Positions 32,412-43,848 of a DNA stretch of 64,000 nucleotides are shown here, in pieces (the stretch's first letter is position 1; every line of letters starts with the position of its first letter). Location: NCBI GenBank assembly GCA_036023115.1, contig JAYKKT010000040.1, positions 2,849,501 through 2,913,500 on the forward strand, in the 5' to 3' direction. The stretch is from Brasenia schreberi (lineage: Eukaryota > Streptophyta > Magnoliopsida > Nymphaeales > Cabombaceae). The notes under the pieces were generated by a model. It did not search any database and had not been told where the DNA came from. It saw only the letters and a list, made by a program, of their open reading frames with translations. The translations under genes were made by a program, and so were the position numbers.

Positions 32412-32445
32412 CTTTTTGCTTCAAAATGTCTCGAACAAGATAAAT
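32412..32445 (-). other. candidate upstream exon of MORC (5' UTR or N-terminal coding)
   Basis: A 34-nt stretch between a TTCGCAG acceptor and a GTGAAG donor. Spliced to 32280 it stays open (IYLVRDILKQKG then ETANTM) and joins the frame of the Met used here. A Met at 33000 on this strand (MADKIG) does not join it in phase. It is either 5' UTR or the end of a longer N-terminus. Confidence 0.4.
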
Positions 32446-32980
32446 CTGCGAACAAATTAATATATTTGGATTAGTTTGCAAACATGAGCGACCTTCTTTT
32501 ATGTTGACACCTGCCAACTGCAAATAGGATAAAAAAGAGAGTGAGAAAAGCAAGCACACGCCTCATCAAGGTCCTACAATAAAAACCAACTAAGTCGTAT
32601 TCGGAAAAAGAAACATCCGAGTCCATCAGCCCGGCTAAGTCGTATTCGGAGAAGCCTTTACTCCAAATCCTTGAATTCTATTATTTAAAAAAAGATGTTC
32701 ATAGGTACCCGAACATGAGAAGCGGGTGAGGCGTGGAAGAATCAAGAGGAACTTATTGACGAACTACAACGAAATAATACGCCACAACGGTGCAAACATC
32801 GAACATTCACAGACGATACGAAGGGTTTCCCATTAAAACTCATACTCTGAAACAATAGAACTCAGGAAAGTTATTGTTTACTCAATCTTAGGTCCGTTCA
32901 CGTTTCTCTGGTTAGGGAGAGTCCGGTGACACCGACTTTCAGAAAGAGTCAGAAGCCCCGCCGGTTGGGAGAAAACGTAT

Positions 32981-33220
32981 TACCCGATCTTATCCGCCAT
33001 CCTCCTGATAAGTAAGCACCCGGAAAGGGAAAGGTTAGAGAGAGAAAGGGAGGGTAGTGGGGTCGCCGACGAAAATCTTGCATGAAATTCGCAGGAAGCC
33101 CTTGTTTTGGAATTAAAGACAAGCGGCGTTACGCTGGCCCGCACCAGACATACTTGAGACAATAAACCTTACTTGTAGCTTACAAGAAACCGATCATGGA
33201 TGCCAAAACTTGGCTGATCA
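32981..33220 (-). promoter_or_regulatory. likely 5' end / promoter region of MORC
   Basis: Placed only by position upstream of the first supported exon. A short frame MADKIG starts at 33000 and stops after six codons. No TATA box or other element is convincing. Confidence 0.25.
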
Positions 33221-33350
33221 GCACCCAGAGTGTTAGCTCAACGGTAGGTCGCTGCTGCTGGTGGGGAGTTCGACCCCCAGAGGGTGCATCTGCACGTGTG
33301 GGTGGGTGTTATTCTGTTAGGCTTCAGCCTCCTTTTAAAACCCCAAAAAG
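33221..33350 (+). mobile_element. tRNA-derived SINE with perfect 16-bp target duplication
   Basis: 130 bp with a pol III A-box-like TTAGCTCAACGGTAGG and B-box-like GAGTTCGACCCCC, ending in an A-rich tail. AAAACTTGGCTGATCA occurs exactly at 33205-33220 and 33351-33366. Confidence 0.88.
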
Positions 33351-33366
33351 AAAACTTGGCTGATCA

Positions 33367-34855
33367 TATCTGAAGGAGCAAAGTGGTCCGGATATGGATC
33401 CTGTCTGAAACCCAATCGAACGAGCATGCACGCCCAGTGAATCGAACACCCCATCTGCAGCCAAGGAGATGGGGGGCCAACCAGTCGAACCAACATATTT
33501 GTGTTTGTGATGCATTATTTTGGTCCAGAAATTCAACTGGTGCCCTCACCACTGGGATGGGAACGGTGGGGGTTTTCACCATTCCTTTACTTCAATTGGA
33601 TAGCCACACCTCAATCACGTTTTTAGTTGAGAGCTTGATGTTGTTTCTTATTTTATTATTTTATATATTTTTAAACTTTTAAATTTTAAAATTTATTATT
33701 ATTATTATTGGTTTTGTTTTTTAGTTTTTATTTTTTATTGTTTCTTTAGTTTTCCTTTTTTTTCTTTTTCTTTGAAGAGATTTGTAAAAGTGTGTGATGC
33801 TAAGATACAAAGCAAAGATAAATACTTGTTGGACTTGAGCGTGAGAGGAGAGAGGAGAGAGGGAGAGTGACGAGTTGGACTTGGGCGTAAGAGGAGAGAG
33901 AGGAGAGAGGGAGAGTGACGAGGGATAATTTAAATATTTTTGTAAAATGAAATGTGTAGATAATAAAAAAAGTATGCAAATATCAATCTTATAGAGAGAG
34001 TAAGAGGGGGAGAGAGAGAGAGAGGAGATATTTTTTTGCTTTATTAGAGAAAAAACAACTTATTACTTTGTTAAAAATAAACAATCTTTAACTTTTTTAT
34101 CTTCATCATTTATTTTTCTTAATCTAACCATCAAAAATCATCTCCATCACACAACCTTATTTACATATACAATAGACATATCCGGTTATAGGTAAATTGA
34201 AATCGACATTTTCAAATCGTAGGTTCCAATTAGTCTAGACCAGATCCGTCAGTTTTGAGATGGTTTCGATTTGAGTTCAGAATCAAAAACTAAACTTTAA
34301 TCAAAAGTTTAAAACAATACTGAAATCGATGGTTTAAAACCACTTGTTCCAATTCCGGTTTTGGAAAAGGTGAAACGAAACCGAACCAGATGAGTCCCGG
34401 CTTTGGGCCCAGTTTCACCAGTTTCAAGTCTAGTCGATCCCTGTCCCAATTCAATTTCGGTTGAAACTGCCCAGCCAATTAAGAACCGGATGCGTCTGGT
34501 ATACAAACTATTGTTCGATCTCTCTCTCAAAATTTTCCCTTTTTCTTTCTTCGTCACTCCCAATTTCTATCTCGATTTTAATTTAGGTGAGCAAGAAAAT
34601 AGAGTTTCGCAACGAATGTTTCATGTGAGAAAGAAAGGTGGTGGCCGATTACCAGACGCATCTAAAGAACGTTTTGTTACAGACGAACCCACAATGAATC
34701 GCTATTTGAAGAGCAATGCACGGTGGGTGCACCTTTGTCCATGCGTTCCGATGATCGATGAAACATACCTAAGAGGCATTCTATTCGAAAGACAGACGCA
34801 CTACTTTTGAACTCCCCCAACGCTGGTTCTGCCCTTTGGCTGGATACAAGTCATG
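33367..34855. other. intergenic sequence, no gene supported
   Basis: Contains AT-rich tracts, two copies of a GAGAGGAGAGAGGGAGAGTGACGAG unit (33,842-33,925), GA runs, and a stretch of TCGGTTT/CCGGTT words (34,180-34,460) also seen at 41,560-41,830. A 135-codon plus-strand frame (34403-34810) has no recognisable homology. Confidence 0.4.
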
Positions 34856-35451
34856 TTATGCTTCGCAAAGGCAATAAGGGCATAACAAATTGGCATTATA
34901 GTAATCTGGATCCTTGAAGTTCAGGCAACTTCTAGAATGAGATGCAAATGAAGGATAAGATAGGCCTTTTGCTGTCTGGGACCCAAAACACCCTCCACAA
35001 CGGAAAAGATGCACAAGTAAGACTGCAAATGGATTTTCTGTTTGACTGTTGTCATTTTGTAGGTGCCTTTGATTACCGCCCACAACGCATGGTCCACACT
35101 CTTTGAGCAGCACACCAGAAAGAGAATCATCAGACCCAATAACCAACCTCATTGTGTCGACCCCAAATTCCTGAGTTGCTGAGATGGGTAGCTGTTGCAA
35201 ACCATGCTCATTGCGGATACTGTTGCTCCAATTGGGACCATCTCTTAAATTGGGCTCAACAATTGCAGGAGAGTAACATAAAAGTAGGCATTCCTGTGGT
35301 TCTTACGAAGTCCATTGGTTTCTCTCTTCTGCTTATGGTTTTCCCTCGCGATGAACCTGATGAGATCGCTTTTTCCCCACATCATCACTACTAAGTTCAA
35401 CTAAATCAACATCTTTCTGTGGGCTTCGTGACATCATCCTAGCTGTAATTC
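34856..35451 (-). pseudogene. partial MORC duplicate (5' coding exon only)
   Basis: Same acceptor (TTGTTGTTCAG) as MORC exon 1, then MSRSPQKDVDLVELSSDDVG aligned to [20 protein letters not shown]. Later QLPISATQEFGV, LLKECGPCVVGG and NDNSQTENPFA align to [22 protein letters not shown] and NGQRENP. At least two frame changes and a stop; the FWKAGEY block is lost. No later MORC exon follows at 33.3-34.8 kb. Confidence 0.72.
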
Positions 35452-36509
35452 CTGAACAACAAAAAATAATTCTCTACGAATAACACCACCATTTTTACAT
35501 AAAGTTATCAAATAAATATAGTGCAAATAAGAACTGCACAAGCATGTTCCAGACAAAAAGTAATAGTGCCAGAGCTTTTATCTGATCCCTCCAAATGTAT
35601 ACAAGGAACGTACTTCATAAAGACCAGTCTGTGAAATAAATAAATAGACTTAGACGAGTTTGTAAAGGTAAGGTACTGTTTCCTCCTGGCTATACTACCA
35701 ACTCCAAACCATGTGATAGAAAGAAGCAAGACGCAAGAAAAAATAAACCCAGACATGAAAGTATATTAAAATCTGCAAAAATTAGGACTAAAACCATTAT
35801 GAGATGCCCGTTTAGCTTATCGAACTTGCTCAGTGGCAATGAAGGAAAATACCATAGCAAGATCCGTAAGTGAAGTGAAAGGAAGAATCCAGCGCTTATA
35901 GGAGAAGGTTTACCGTGTTCAAATCTAAGCGGCTAATGAAGCATCGAAATTGAATTTCGAAAATAGAACAACTTAAAACAAAGCAATAAAACCAATGATG
36001 GTAAATCGAAACATGCATTTTCAGCCGTTTGGTTGAGAAAACACCCACTATCTACACATGCAAATCTTCTAACAAAGAGTACCAGAATGCCGTTATACCT
36101 CTCATATTCGGAAAAGCATTTAAATCCCAACGAAAAGGAACCAAAGAAAACGAAAAAAAAAGGTTTCCAGGAGCGTATGCAGGAGGTAACCATGAAATTG
36201 TACGCCATAACGATCAAAGTAGTGGACGCATGCACAGGACGCAAAGGTTTACATTCGAAATCACGTTCGGAAACAATAAATAAATAAATAAAGGAAAACC
36301 CTATGAGTTCTGACGAGAAGCTCCTCCATTCTGGAGACTATTATTTGTTCACCAATCCTCCGAATAGATCCTAGGAAGAAAAGGTACTACGGTCACTTAA
36401 CCCACATTTTCCGGAAACGTTAGCGGTATCTCTATTTATCACACATTTTCCCACACACACACAGAGAGAATACACGACGACACAACGTGAGTCAGATTCG
36501 TTGGCTCGA

Positions 36510-36559
<50 letters not shown>

Positions 36560-37257
36560 CGACGACTCTACGTGAGTCAAGTTTGCCGCGAAACTCTCGG
36601 AGAGAGAGGGAGTAAACGATGAGACGACGTGAGTCAAGTTCGCCGGAAAACCGGAGAGAGCGCGTACAGGATGAGTCGACGTAGTCAAGTGTGCTGGACA
36701 ATCCTCGATCCTAGAGAAGTTGAAACGCTGACGATCCGGACTCCTAAAGAAGCCAAGAAAGATTCAAACTCCGTGGAAGTTCGCGCAAAACGCCGTCGGT
36801 GTCACCGCCAAAACAACTTATATAGTTCGAGCATTTAGTTGGGTATGGATCGGATCATAATAGATCCAGAACCGGACTCCATGGTGAACACTTGCTTCCT
36901 GCTTAAGGAATTAACAAACAGTCCCCGTACTTCAGCTATTTAATAAAAAACCCCAACTTTTTCCCTCATTGCGTTTTAACGACTGCCTTTTGAAAAGCTT
37001 ACGCCAAATATGGACTCGGGTTGAGAGTGACATTTATGTGTTTTGGGTAAACCTTCTAAAATGATTCACCGACTCAGGCAACGTATGCTTTCCACTCGAA
37101 CCCACTTTTCCCTTCAACCCACTTCCTTCAAACCTACCACCTGATCAAGAGAGACTAATATAGTGTGGTCATGTAAACCACATATTAGATATTAAATAAA
37201 TATAAAATATATAAACTCATTGATCATTCATTGCAAGTTATGTTTTCTTTTTGACAC
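35452..37257. other. upstream region of the MORC duplicate and intergenic DNA
   Basis: No gene is supported. A (GA)n microsatellite occupies 36,513-36,555 within repeated ACGACG...GTGAGTCA words (36,475-36,700), possibly an old promoter region. Confidence 0.4.
36513..36555. repeat. (GA)n microsatellite
   Basis: About 21 uninterrupted GA units; adjacent frames rich in Ser-Leu are artefacts of it. Confidence 0.95.
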
Positions 37258-37400
37258 TCAAGGCGTTAGCCTAGCTTGCAGGGCTCTTAACTCGAGACTC
37301 AAGGTGTGAGTTCGATTCTCAGGGTGTCATACCTCCCATCGACCTCCCCGTTGTAACATAAAAACTTCCAAGCTTGAGAACACATTCCAAGCTATACTTG
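37258..37400 (+). mobile_element. SINE-like, tRNA-derived
   Basis: GGCGTTAGCCTAGC as A-box region and GTGAGTTCGATTCTCAGG as B-box region, spaced as in a tRNA gene but without a foldable acceptor stem. Right boundary approximate. Confidence 0.55.
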
Positions 37401-37710
37401 TTCTTTGGCCAAAAAACTAAAAAAAAGGAAGAAGTTATTAATCGTTTTCACCTTTTAATTAAACGTTTCACGTTGCACACTTTCAATCTCTTTGATGTAA
37501 CTTCGAATCGGGTCGAAACCTAAACACCCCCAACCCACATGACAAACCCACCCACAGAGGCAAGATAAGTTATTCTGAAACTGTCGTCCTTTGATATTAA
37601 AGATCATGCTATAAGCGTCCTTTTGGCGGTGGTAGTGTGAGTGATCTTATGATCAACATTGTTAGCTATGTCTAATATGAAAAGTCAGGCAGCTGAGAAT
37701 ATTTCAGGAG

Positions 37711-37853
37711 TTTTTTTTTTGTTACAAGAGGAAGCTGAAGCCGAAGCCTAATACACACACTCACACATGCACTCTCTGGGAGTCGAACTCCCCACCAGCA
37801 GCAATGGTGGTAGAGCATCTTGCCGTTGAGCTAACGCTAACACTAACGATGTT
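37711..37853 (-). mobile_element. tRNA-derived SINE, minus, same family as 33,221
   Basis: The reverse strand carries GTTAGCTCAACGGCAAG, GGGGAGTTCGACTCCCAGAG and an A-tail (the plus-strand T-run at 37711). An 11-bp duplication TATTTCAGGAG flanks it (37700-37710 and 37853-37863). Confidence 0.82.
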
Positions 37854-38030
37854 ATTTCAGGAGATTTTTTAATGTCATATTGCTAGATTATTGTGCTTGT
37901 ATTTCTAGTTGAATTTTCTTTTTCATTCAGAATGAATACCGGGTACGAGTCCATGTTTTTGCTTGCTTTGACACGTGGGGGGTCCAGTAGAGCTGGTAAA
38001 TCAACCAAGTTGCGCATAGTTTTGCTTGGT

Positions 38031-38345
38031 TTGGCTCGTCATTGACTTGTTCATATTCAGCTTGTTAAACATGGACATGTTCAGTTTGGTTTTGGTCGTC
38101 AAAGTTCAACAAATAACAGTATTTAATTTTTTTTTACATCGAATATACTAGAGGATAAATATATTTATTGTAGGTAAATCGCCTACGTAAAAGAGGACAA
38201 CTTGGCTCGTCGCTGGCTTGATCGTGTTCAGCTTGGTTTTGCTAGTGAAAGTTCAACAAATGACAGTATTTGAAATCTTTCACCTCGAACGTACTAGAGG
38301 ATAAATGTATTTGTTGTAGGTAAAGCGTCTATATAAAAGAAGACA
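38031..38345. repeat. tandem duplication, period about 178 bp
   Basis: Two diverged copies begin TTGGCTCGTC (38031 and 38209) and share GTTCAACAAATRACAGTATTT and ACTAGAGGATAAAT. Non-coding. Confidence 0.7.
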
Positions 38346-38589
38346 ACTTTGATCACCTTCACTATTAAAAGGACAATGGTTCCGTCGAAAATTTGATTTT
38401 ACAGTATAGATGCTTGTAACCTCTCTCTCTCTATGCCTTGCGGTAATAATTCTTTTGGCATTCCGACCATTAGCACAATGATACTGTCCATAGATCAAGT
38501 TTGTTTGTGGATTGAATTTCAATTGACTGTCTATCGCTCCTTTTTCATATTGGCTCATAAAATACTCAACACCTTGCACCCGGAGCAAT

Positions 38590-38695
38590 AGCTGACCCAG
38601 CGAGGCTCTTTGACTCCTATGGTGCAAGCGACAAGTTCGATTCCTGGGGTGCATGCATGTGTGTTGGGTAAAGCCTTCTGTTGAAAAGGGAAAAG
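38590..38695 (+). mobile_element. SINE-like, tRNA-derived
   Basis: Contains CAAGTTCGATTCCTGGGGTG (B-box region) and ends GTAAAGCCTTCTGTTGAAAA, like the SINE tails nearby. 5' limit uncertain. Confidence 0.55.
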
Positions 38696-38982
38696 AAAAT
38701 TCAAAACGTTGCTAACCCCAGCTTACCAAGAAGAAGGTAGGCGTTTAATTATCTAAGTCAAACTAAATAGGCTTTTGAATTACTATGATTAAGAGATATC
38801 TTTATGATTTATGGAATATAACAATATTTGACCCATTTTCTTTCAACTCTTACACAAGTATTGATGTGTACTGTCATCAAATCAGGCCACAATGCAATGC
38901 AGAAGATGGTGTATAATACATTTGTACATTTAGATAATAAAAGTCATTTTGTGATTTAAAATAAGTGTATTAAAGTTGCATT

Positions 38983-39022
38983 TCGTATGGGAAAAGGCTT
39001 AGTTGTTGTTGTTGTTGTTTGT
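38983..39022 (+). repeat. LINE 3'-end scrap
   Basis: CGTATGGGAAAAGGCTTAGT followed by GTTGTTG repeats is the RTE 3' terminus seen at 21,330 and 8,130. Confidence 0.7.
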
Positions 39023-39170
39023 TGTATTAAAGTTGCATTTGATATATGTACATGACGTGAGGATACAAGTTGATTGTCGTTGTAATTGAATTTAAGCCTT
39101 GTGGACTGTTTTTTCAAATGATTAAGTAAAGCTAGTGCAGCATTTCTTAAAACTCGTATTGTTCTTTACC

Positions 39171-39260
39171 AACCTTGCTTGGTTCAAGTGGTTTGGCGCT
39201 TGTTCCCCTCAAGCAAGGTCTCGAGTTCAAATCTTGTGAATGGAGAAAACTAGCACAGGG
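39171..39260 (+). mobile_element. SINE-like, tRNA-derived
   Basis: CTTGGTTCAAGTGGTTTGG and CTCGAGTTCAAATCTTGTG resemble A and B boxes. Weak case; no target duplication found. Confidence 0.35.
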
Positions 39261-39411
39261 AGCGCTTTATCCCCATAATCGCCTGATCCATCTCACACCG
39301 TATTCGTCCGGGTCCTTTAGGCTTCGACATAGTACTTTGCATGAATATCACTCATTCAACATTGCATCCATTACCTTGCTTAACCTGGACGTGATTAAAC
39401 TTAGAACTAAT

Positions 39412-39770
39412 AATAGCAAACAACAACAACCAAATCTTTTCTCATACTAAAGGGGATCGATCAGATGGATTCTTTATTTTCATAAAGCTGTAACATATGT
39501 CACGCTGCTTCATATGTCACACCAAGAGTTAATCTAGCATAAGCTAGATCATTATTTATTGTTTTCTTTCAACACTTTTGTGGTCTTTCTTTCTTTTCAA
39601 CTAATAATACCAAACAACAACAATTAAATGTTTTCTCATACTGGGATCAGTCACATGGATTCTTTGTTTCATAAAACTGCATCATATGCTATGCTAACAG
39701 TTAACTTAGCATAAACTAGATCATTCTTTATTATTTTCTTTAACACGTTTGTGGTCTTTCTCTCTTTTAC
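39412..39770 (-). repeat. two LINE 3'-end fragments in tandem
   Basis: 39412-39600 and 39603-39770 each begin with AACAACAAC and continue with the family 3' UTR words (TCATACT..., ATGGATTCTTT, AACTTAGCATAAACTAGATC). Diverged. Confidence 0.7.
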
Positions 39771-40550
39771 ATTTTCACCTTATAGTTTAAGGTGCCTTTT
39801 TGTCGGAGCTTGTTCTTGTCGCCTTTTTATATGTTTAAACTATTTAAAATTATTTTTATTTATTTTATCATCAAACCAATTATTTAAAGGTGTTGGAATG
39901 AAATTGTAGCTCATGAAAAGATAATTTTATTGGTTAATTAAACAAATTAATGAACAAAATAAAGACCATCCGGCCTAAGAAGGCATGCTACTCAAGCTCA
40001 AGTTGCTCATGAGCCCGGCTCGAGCTTGCCAGTAATCAGATCAAGCCACTCATGAGACTATTCAAAGATTTATAGTACAAAAATATTTTTTTTTCTTATA
40101 TACTTTCAAAGTTGTACGTATTTGGGTCTGACCTCAATTTATCTGAGCTAATTCATGAGTTTAATTGAGCTTGATTTGATTCAAGATCACCAATCTTGAT
40201 CTCAAGCTCAGCTTAGTTGGATTAATCTCCGTCGAAAACAAGTTAATGAGCCGAGATCTTGAGCTTGAAGCTTGAGGCTCATTAAGCTCGATCTTCAACT
40301 GAGCATTTTCTCAGAGTCAAGTTAGGCTTGTTTGTACTTGAGCTCCACTCAGCTTGATTAAGGTCCTAGGTTTGGCTTCTAACAAAGGTATTATTTTAAA
40401 AATAATTTTTTTTTATTAATATTAATAGTGAAAGAAAAGCCCGCCGGGTATTACTTTTACCCAGCCTTGACCCGAACCTTAACATGGCAGTAACAGGTTA
40501 AGGTTTTCTTTTTTCCAAAGGATGGTAGAAGGGACACAAGGTAGGAACAG
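39771..40550. other. intergenic, no gene seen
   Basis: AT-rich with many GAGCTTGAGCTC-like words (39,990-40,360), a low-information repeat pattern. No coding or RNA gene supported. Confidence 0.5.
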
Positions 40551-40551
40551 A

Positions 40552-40553
<2 letters not shown>

Positions 40554-40600
<47 letters not shown>
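40554..40600. repeat. (TA)n-(GA)n compound microsatellite
   Basis: About 17 TA units followed by GA units, directly upstream of the reductase pseudogene. Confidence 0.95.
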
Positions 40601-40601
<1 letters not shown>

Positions 40602-40876
40602 CAGAAAGAGAAAGAGAGAGTCGGAATACCTTATTTCCATACCCGAGCCCAAAACCTGATCGGATCGGGTATTCCCTCTCAAAATTCTGGTCGGCTGGGT
40701 CGGGGTTGCACGGGTATTGCTATCCCTGTTCAGAAAGCAAAAAGGGTCAGCGACACCAAGGCAGCTCAACGGCATCCTACCCGTTGCAACGGAAAAAGAC
40801 GCCGACCTCACTGCCGAGAGTCGGTTCAGTCCTTAGAGCCCAAGAGGCCGTCCATCTGCCGCCGGTGGTTGAGCGA

Positions 40877-42923
40877 ATGGACGAAGATCGCACCGTCCTC
40901 CTTCTCCGGCTGCTTCCCTTCTCGGAATACCCCCGTCGTCTCGAATCCCACAGCTTCCGCCTCCTCAAGCCCTGGGAATCCGGCCAGACCCGCGACGCCT
41001 TCCTCGCCTCCCATGGACGGTCCGTTCGCGCCGTGTTCGTCTTCGGCCTCGCCCCCGTCGACGACGCCCTGCTCCGGAGCCTCCCCTCCCTCGGCATCGT
41101 CGTCACAACGAGCGCTGGAGTCGATCATATCGATCTGGCCTCCTGCCGCCGCCGAGGCGTCGCTGTCACCAACGCCAGCGATCTCTTCACTGCTGATGAG
41201 GCTGACTATGCTGTCGGCCTCCTCATCGATGTTCTCCGACGGATCTCTGCTTCAGACCGCCTCGTTCGGCGAGGCTTCTGGCCGTTGACGTCGAGCCCCT
41301 TTCCCAGCCGTCATCCCCTCTCTTCCAAGGTAAAATCTCTTTCCATCCGTTCACCGAAAACAAATGGTTATCGATTCCCCGATATTAACGTCGCTCCCCG
41401 TACCCGATAACTTGGAATCGAATTTGTTTCGTATAGTTGCGAAGCGGAGTTTTAATATATCGATAAGGTTTGTAACGAGATCGAGATTTCCCAGTATAAT
41501 CCTCTTTTAGAAAAATAGAAAGAATAAAAGCACAGGTAGAATTTTTATGGTGCGGGTGGTGTAGACATGACCGGTTACGGTCTGCTCAAAGAAAAGAATC
41601 AAACTGGATCTAGTCGGTTCGGGTTCGGGTTCGTAATCATCAGTTTCAATTCAAACCAAATACTGAAAATAAAGAAATTAAAGCAAACCTCACGTAACTG
41701 CAACTAGCGGATTTCAATTCCATTATAGTTCTGGTTTCATGTAAAGAGGAGTCATAGTCGAGCAGGGGCCCACTTTTGGTTACAGTTGTAGGTTCGGTTT
41801 ATTCGGTTTCAGCTCCAGTCGGTTTTGGTCTCTGTTTGGTTCCCGATACTCCGAACTGGATGTCAAAAAGGCCATATCCGTGTCATGTAAAATGATTTTC
41901 ATGTCATAAGGATGATGAATTCATGACACGAATTAGTTTATTACCACTGTCATCTATGTCTAAGACAAAGCATAGAACAAGGATACCACGAACATTGACA
42001 CGAACCGTTGAAGATGAAAAGATATCAGATGTCTACACGGTGCTAAAGAAGAACAAAACACTAAGCATTCAATAGAAAATGTTGAATGCTGATTTTCAGT
42101 GAGAAAAAGTTAGAATATACTCTGGCAAGGAACTGAAAATGCCGAGACACCTCGTGTCATGTTCGGTTTAACACAAACACAATCCCAACTGTTTATCTGA
42201 ATGGCATCCAACATAAGAGAGAAGGAAAGCAGTTTGTTTAGGAAAGACCTTGCCTATTTATAGGATGCTTGTGTGGATGACGTGTGGTGAATATGATCTA
42301 AACAATGTACCGTTTTAAACGTAACCGTCGCACCTTATTCCTATCCGTGACCGTGAAAATTTCTTAAAAATTTTTCGTTTAAAAAAGTATGACCCAAACC
42401 ACAAGTCCAAGCCCACTTAATCTAGGGAGAATTGGCTACTCAGCAAATCCAAGGAGACTAGAGGCCTTTCACGGCATCATAGCATACACTTCCAGAACTA
42501 AGAAGCCCCCCACGGTGCCCATCACCTACTTCGCCGAAGTCCGAGATCTTGCCGCCGCAAGCGACATTCTTGTGCTGGCGTGCTCTTTTAACTCAGAAGA
42601 CTCATCACATCGTTAACAAGGAGGTTCTATCTGCACTGGGCAAGAAAGCAGTGGGGATAAACATAGCAAGAGGGCCGCTCGTTGATGAGAAAGAATTAGT
42701 GAGGAGTTTGGCTGCAGGAGAGATCGCCGGAGCTGGCCTCGATGTGTTCGAGAACGAACCCCATGTGCCCTCGGAGCTCTTCGACATCGACAAGGTTGTG
42801 TTGTCCCACCATGCAGTGGTGCAAACTTCAGAAGCAACGAAAGATACGTATGATCTCTGTGTCACCAATCTGCTAGCCTTATTCGATAATAAGTCGCTGT
42901 TAAATGTGGTTGAATCAAGATGA
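40877..42923 (+). pseudogene. hydroxypyruvate/glyoxylate reductase (HPR2/3-like) pseudogene
   Basis: Exon 1 (40877-41329, 151 codons, ending at a GTAAAA donor) is intact and encodes the N-terminal substrate-binding half with TTSAGVDHIDLASCRRRGVA and FTADEADYAVGLL. Exon 2 (about 42,415-42,923) is broken. The GxGxxG NADPH-binding segment expected before RRLEAF is reduced to IGYSANP. One extra T at about 42,583-42,586 shifts the frame, so ILVLACSF runs to a stop while ALLTQKTHHIVNKEVLSALG continues in the next frame. Later catalytic features remain (NIARGPLVDEKEL, GLDVFENEP, LSHHAVV), then a stop after VVESR. Live relatives reduce hydroxypyruvate or glyoxylate with NADPH. A sequencing error could explain the T but not the lost glycine motif. 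Confidence 0.82.
41330..42414. other. reductase intron with possible DNA-transposon remnant
   Basis: 41,560-41,850 has GGTTCGG/GGTTTCA words like 34.2-34.5 kb. 41,870-42,180 contains several TCATGACACG/CGTGTCATG words facing each other, suggesting a decayed inverted-repeat element. Confidence 0.35.
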
Positions 42924-43556
42924 GCAGCGGATAAATGTTGGTTAGCTTGCTACTTTGTTTCGTGATATCTGGAAACTTTAGAAACTTAAGAGCTACACTT
43001 AACTTCAAAGTTCTTATAATATCTAATACATTAGTCGTCAATTGATCCCGTTTTCTGGAAAAAGATGAAGAAAATTTGACAATTTTTACACAGTCCTGAA
43101 AAAAGCCAAAGGCTGTAGACCACACACTAATCAGGTTCAACCAAAATGGTAGGTCATCACAACCCTTGCATACATAAAAGGCCAACTGAATAAAGCACAT
43201 CAAATGTGGCAAAGCAATTTTGAATGCAGAGGCACCTCCGTTGACAACATAACATGAAGCACAGAGCCATTCATGGTAAATGAACCAGCAAACAGAAAAG
43301 GAACACACAGAGATACATATATATCTATATATCTATCTATATGTCTGTGCACGTGTGTATGTAGGTGTGGGTGTGCACGTGCATTTGTTCTTACTTAGAA
43401 ACACACCCTCGATCCCCAGACTCCAACTTGCCTCGGAACTTGCTAAGTATATTTTCAGTAAATTGTCAAAAAGGACTACCCATGATTCATGAAATATCAG
43501 ATGAAAAGGCATGAGAAGAGCAAAGGATAAACTCACACTTCACAGCACTTGCAGAT
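42924..43556. other. gap between reductase pseudogene and mTERF 3' end
   Basis: The two genes converge here. A TATC/TATA microsatellite lies at 43,313-43,345. No other feature was recognised. Confidence 0.5.
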
Positions 43557-43848
43557 TTAATGATCATTAATTGGACCTTTCCACTTAGAGAGTTTCAAAT
43601 TGAAGTCAGAATCCCGGCAACCATATATTGTACTTAAAGAATACAAAGAACTTATGCTGCCTAGGCAAACATGGCGCGGGACAATCCGTCCTTCAAGACT
43701 GTAACTGAAGAACTGTGGGAACCTCACCAGCTCCTGAGGGGACCTTCTCATGACAAGGATAGCATAATTGTACTTTGGTTCTATCACATCTGAAACACTG
43801 AAGCTGAGGAGGGACGGAAGCCTCAATACCATCTCTGTAACTTCACTT
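43557..43848 (-). CDS. mTERF exon 6 and stop
   Basis: After [44 protein letters not shown] and a 40-residue tail (GPINDH) to a stop at 43557. Confidence 0.92.

Noticed and set aside
33221..33350. tRNA gene
   Set aside because: A and B boxes are present but there is no acceptor stem or anticodon arm; flanking duplications show a SINE.
34403..34810. 135-codon plus-strand frame
   Set aside because: No recognisable domain, promoter or splice context; the first part overlaps a repeated GGTTTC-rich stretch.
36371..36701. Ser-Leu-rich minus-strand frames
   Set aside because: Translation of the (GA)n tract; no homology.
40777..41288. Long antisense and alternate frames over the reductase exon 1
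   Set aside because: GC-rich exon leaves all frames open; only the plus frame from 40877 has dehydrogenase motifs.
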